Positions 61,535 to 64,000 of a stretch of DNA of 64,000 bases are shown here, piece after piece (positions within the stretch are counted from its first letter, which is position 1; each line of letters starts with the position of its first letter). Location: assembly GCF_028473145.1 (NCBI RefSeq), contig NZ_CP092370.1, positions 62,001 through 126,000 on the forward strand, given 5' to 3'. The notes below the pieces were generated by a model. That model saw nothing but the letters and a program-made list of their open reading frames with translations, was not told where the DNA came from and searched no databases. The position numbers and the translations under genes were made by a program. This DNA comes from Flavobacterium sp. CBA20B-1. GTDB lineage: Bacteria; Bacteroidota; Bacteroidia; Flavobacteriales; Flavobacteriaceae.

Positions 61535-63475
61535 ATGAGTGAAGAAGTAAAGAAAAATTCGTATTCAGCCGACAGTATTCAGGCTTTAGAGGGAATGGAA
61601 CACGTGCGCATGCGTCCGTCAATGTATATTGGTGATGTGGGTGTTCGCGGGTTGCACCATTTAGTTTACGAAGTTGTTGATAACTCTATAGATGAAGCAT
61701 TGGCAGGTTATTGTGATTCCATCCAAGTTATCATCAATCAAGACAATTCAATTTCAGTTCAAGATAACGGTCGTGGAATCCCTGTGGATATGCACAAAAA
61801 AGAAGGCGTATCAGCATTAGAAGTGGTTATGACCAAAATTGGTGCTGGTGGAAAATTCGATAAAGATTCATATAAAGTTTCTGGTGGATTGCACGGGGTA
61901 GGTGTATCGTGTGTAAACGCCTTATCAGATCATTTGCATGCAGAAGTGCACCGCGATGGTAAAATTTGGGAACAAGAATACGAACGCGGAAAAGCAGTTT
62001 ATCCGGCACGCCCAATTGGTGAAACCAATAAAACTGGTACAAAGGTTACTTTTAAACCAGATGCCACCATTTTTACACAAACCTTAGAGTATTCTTACGA
62101 TACTTTAGCGGCACGTTTGCGCGAATTATCATTCTTAAACAAAGGAATAACCATTACGTTGACCGATTTACGCAATGTAAACGACAAAGGTGAAGCACAC
62201 AGCGAAACATTCCATTCAAAAGAAGGTTTAAAAGAATATGTACGCTTTTTAGATGGAAACCGCACCCCAATCATTAGCCATGTAATTAATATGGAAAATG
62301 AAAAAGGCGAGATTCCTGTAGAAGTGGCTTTAATTTATAACGACAGTTATTCAGAAAATATTTATTCGTATGTAAACAATATCAATACACACGAAGGAGG
62401 AACACATTTGCAAGGTTTCCGTATGGGGTTAACCCGCACGTTGAAAAAATATGCAGATACATCCGGATTATTAGATAAATTAAAATTTGAAATTTCGGGC
62501 GATGATTTCCGCGAAGGTTTAACAGCCATTATTTCTGTTAAAGTGATGGAACCTCAGTTTGAAGGACAAACCAAAACCAAACTTGGAAACCGTGAAGTGG
62601 TTTCTCCGGTGTCACAAGCGGTTGCCGATATGCTAGAAGCATATTTGGAAGAAAACCCGCAAGATGCCAAAACCATCATTCAAAAAGTAATTTTAGCCGC
62701 ACAAGCACGCCACGCAGCTAAAAAAGCACGCGAAATGGTGCAACGTAAAACGGTAATGAGCGGAGGCGGTTTGCCAGGGAAACTATCAGATTGTTCAGAG
62801 CAGAATCCAGAAAAATGTGAAATTTTCTTCGTAGAGGGAGATTCCGCAGGTGGAACTGCAAAACAAGGACGTGATCGAAATTTTCAAGCCATTATGCCTT
62901 TGCGAGGAAAAATTTTGAACGTTGAAAAAGCAATGGGGCACAAGGTTTTTGAAAATGAAGAAATTCGTAATATTTTCACGGCATTAGGTGTAACCATTGG
63001 AACCGAAGAAGACAGCAAGGCGTTAAACCTTTCAAAATTGCGTTACCATAAAGTAGTAATTATGTGTGATGCCGATGTGGATGGAAGCCACATTGCCACA
63101 TTGATACTTACATTTTTCTTTAGGTATATGCGCGATTTAATTGAAAGGGGATATGTTTATATTGCTACACCACCACTTTATATGGTGAAAAAAGGAACAA
63201 AAAAACAATATGCATGGAACGATGAAGAACGCATTGCACTAATGGAACAAATGGGGCAAGGCGCTTCGGTACAACGCTATAAAGGTTTAGGAGAGATGAA
63301 TGCAGAGCAATTATGGGAAACCACCATGAACCCTGAATTTAGAACACTTCGACAAATTACAGTGGACAATTTAGCCGAAGCAGACCGTGTTTTTTCTATG
63401 TTAATGGGCGATGAAGTGCCACCTCGAAGAGAGTTTATAGAGAAAAACGCTGTTTATGCAAACATTGATGCTTAA
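61535..63475 (+). CDS. gyrB: DNA gyrase subunit B
   Basis: This 646-residue GHKL/TOPRIM subunit drives negative supercoiling with GyrA (not in this window). The ATP site reads EVVDNSIDEALAGYCD and VQDNGRGIPVDMH; the lid reads GKFDKDSYKVSGGLHGVG with Tyr113 at the position of E. coli Tyr109, the FicT AMPylation site. TOPRIM motifs are FVEGDSAGGTAKQGRDR and MCDADVDGSHIATLIL. The end RREFIEKNAVYANIDA is the normal GyrB C-terminus. A terminator follows. Confidence 0.96.
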   Translation: MSEEVKKNSYSADSIQALEGMEHVRMRPSMYIGDVGVRGLHHLVYEVVDNSIDEALAGYCDSIQVIINQDNSISVQDNGRGIPVDMHKKEGVSALEVVMTKIGAGGKFDKDSYKVSGGLHGVGVSCVNALSDHLHAEVHRDGKIWEQEYERGKAVYPARPIGETNKTGTKVTFKPDATIFTQTLEYSYDTLAARLRELSFLNKGITITLTDLRNVNDKGEAHSETFHSKEGLKEYVRFLDGNRTPIISHVINMENEKGEIPVEVALIYNDSYSENIYSYVNNINTHEGGTHLQGFRMGLTRTLKKYADTSGLLDKLKFEISGDDFREGLTAIISVKVMEPQFEGQTKTKLGNREVVSPVSQAVADMLEAYLEENPQDAKTIIQKVILAAQARHAAKKAREMVQRKTVMSGGGLPGKLSDCSEQNPEKCEIFFVEGDSAGGTAKQGRDRNFQAIMPLRGKILNVEKAMGHKVFENEEIRNIFTALGVTIGTEEDSKALNLSKLRYHKVVIMCDADVDGSHIATLILTFFFRYMRDLIERGYVYIATPPLYMVKKGTKKQYAWNDEERIALMEQMGQGASVQRYKGLGEMNAEQLWETTMNPEFRTLRQITVDNLAEADRVFSMLMGDEVPPRREFIEKNAVYANIDA

Positions 63476-63483
63476 AACAATAT

Positions 63484-63512
63484 AAAAACCGACGGATGTC
63501 GGTTTTTTTTAT
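63484..63512 (+). terminator. terminator after gyrB
   Basis: AAACCGAC and GTCGGTTT form an 8-bp stem around a GGAT loop, followed by eight T. Confidence 0.85.
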
Positions 63513-63567
63513 GCATCAAATTGTTAATAACCTCCTAAAAAGATATTCAAATTAACCTCTTTTTTTA

Positions 63568-63598
63568 TTGTTAAATCTTTTGTGAAGTTATATATTTG
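63568..63598 (+). promoter_or_regulatory. secDF promoter
   Basis: TTG at 63568-63570, a 20-base spacer and TATATTTG at 63591-63598 fit both consensus elements. The leader to the ATG would be about 75 bases. Confidence 0.65.
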
Positions 63599-63678
63599 TC
63601 CGTTTTATAAGATTTTTTCGTTTTAAAGCGATTAATCATTCAAAACAAAATCATTTAAAAACTATTAATTTTTAAAAA

Positions 63679-64000
63679 ATGCAGAATAAAGGACTCGTTA
63701 AGTTTATTGCGATTGTTTTTGCGTTGGTAAGTATCTACCAATTGTCCTTTACGTTTGTAACGAATCATTATGAAAGTAATGCAAAAGAGTTTTCTAAAGG
63801 TGATTTAACCAAAGAAGCTCGTTACTTAGATTCAATTTCAAACGAAAAGGTTTATTTAGGAAAAACTTTTGCTCAAGTACGTTCAGAACAAATTCAAAAA
63901 GGTTTAGATTTAGAAGGAGGTATCAACGTGATGCTTCAAATTTCTGTTAAAGACATTTTAAAAGGATTGGCGAACGACTCAAAAAACGCCGTTTTCAATC
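63679..64000 (+). CDS. secDF: protein translocase subunit SecD/SecDF, 5' part
   Basis: The first 107 residues are visible before the window ends. A membrane helix (about residues 7-28, LVKFIAIVFALVSIYQLSFTF) is followed by a periplasmic segment and GLDLEGGINVMLQISVKD, the SecD signature (G-L-D-L-x-G-G). SecD(F) uses the proton-motive force to help release exported proteins. Bacteroidota usually carry SecD and SecF as one fused protein of about 1000 residues; the fusion cannot be seen here. Confidence 0.88.
   Translation, partial: MQNKGLVKFIAIVFALVSIYQLSFTFVTNHYESNAKEFSKGDLTKEARYLDSISNEKVYLGKTFAQVRSEQIQKGLDLEGGINVMLQISVKDILKGLANDSKNAVFN

Overview
This 64 kb window is a chromosomal segment of a low-GC member of the Bacteroidota, most likely the family Flavobacteriaceae; the genus cannot be fixed from the sequence. 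The evidence is the TAnnTTTG -7 promoter boxes without Shine-Dalgarno sites, a fused CcoN-CcoO oxidase subunit, a SprB-repeat protein with a type IX secretion C-terminus, a two-gene transketolase, a SecDF-type protein and a tmRNA tag of GEENYALAA. Almost everything is housekeeping or lineage-typical. There is no prophage, CRISPR array, intact insertion sequence, tRNA or rRNA gene.

Layout. 1-2.8 kb: a truncated gene, a DUF2459-type protein, a small orphan, a YihY/BrkB membrane protein and a DUF2200 protein. 3-9.2 kb: the cbb3 oxidase operon ccoS-ccoNO-ccoQ-ccoP-ccoG-fixH-SafE-like, behind a promoter with an FNR-like site, followed by a probable cytochrome c relic. 9.6-15 kb: a membrane MutS-like ATPase, a HutD/Ves protein, and two transcription units (membrane protein plus winged-helix regulator; two more membrane proteins) whose promoters carry the same 17-bp operator in opposite orientations; then an RluF remnant. 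15.4-22.2 kb (minus): a MarR-controlled beta-oxidation operon, marR-fadN-fadA-fadE, interrupted twice by four-helix-bundle genes bounded by inverted repeats. 22.2-27.4 kb (minus): an AT-rich pair of secreted proteins, an acyl-CoA ligase, a small secreted protein and an M28 peptidase. 27.5-34.3 kb (plus): SDR, transaldolase-like aldolase and a 1667-residue surface protein. 34.4-37.6 kb (minus): carB and rpmH. 37.8-38.9 kb: a membrane TPR-like protein and ssrA (tmRNA). 39.2-45.6 kb (minus): parE, a class III Fic gene, a broken rhuM, parC and an orphan response regulator. 45.8-48.9 kb: CDF transporter, ABC ATPase and MFS transporter. 49-52.3 kb: transketolase halves separated by a secreted-protein gene. 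52.4-55.7 kb (minus): a PhoX-like lipoprotein and a dihaem peroxidase. 56-64 kb (plus): a giant TPR protein with an outer-membrane barrel, a GreA-like small protein, gyrB and the start of secDF.

The observations most worth following are the Fic gene with an apparent class III inhibitory motif between the two topoisomerase IV genes (family members elsewhere AMPylate ParE/GyrB; this ParE has Phe where the target Tyr should be, while GyrB keeps Tyr), and the two four-helix-bundle cassettes with complementary ends inside the fad operon, which resemble rRNA intervening sequences transplanted into an mRNA. Other points are two well-resolved operators (winged-helix and MarR), an FNR-like site at the class II position ahead of ccoS, and three gene relics (cytochrome c, RluF, RhuM). 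No wholly new system is evident.
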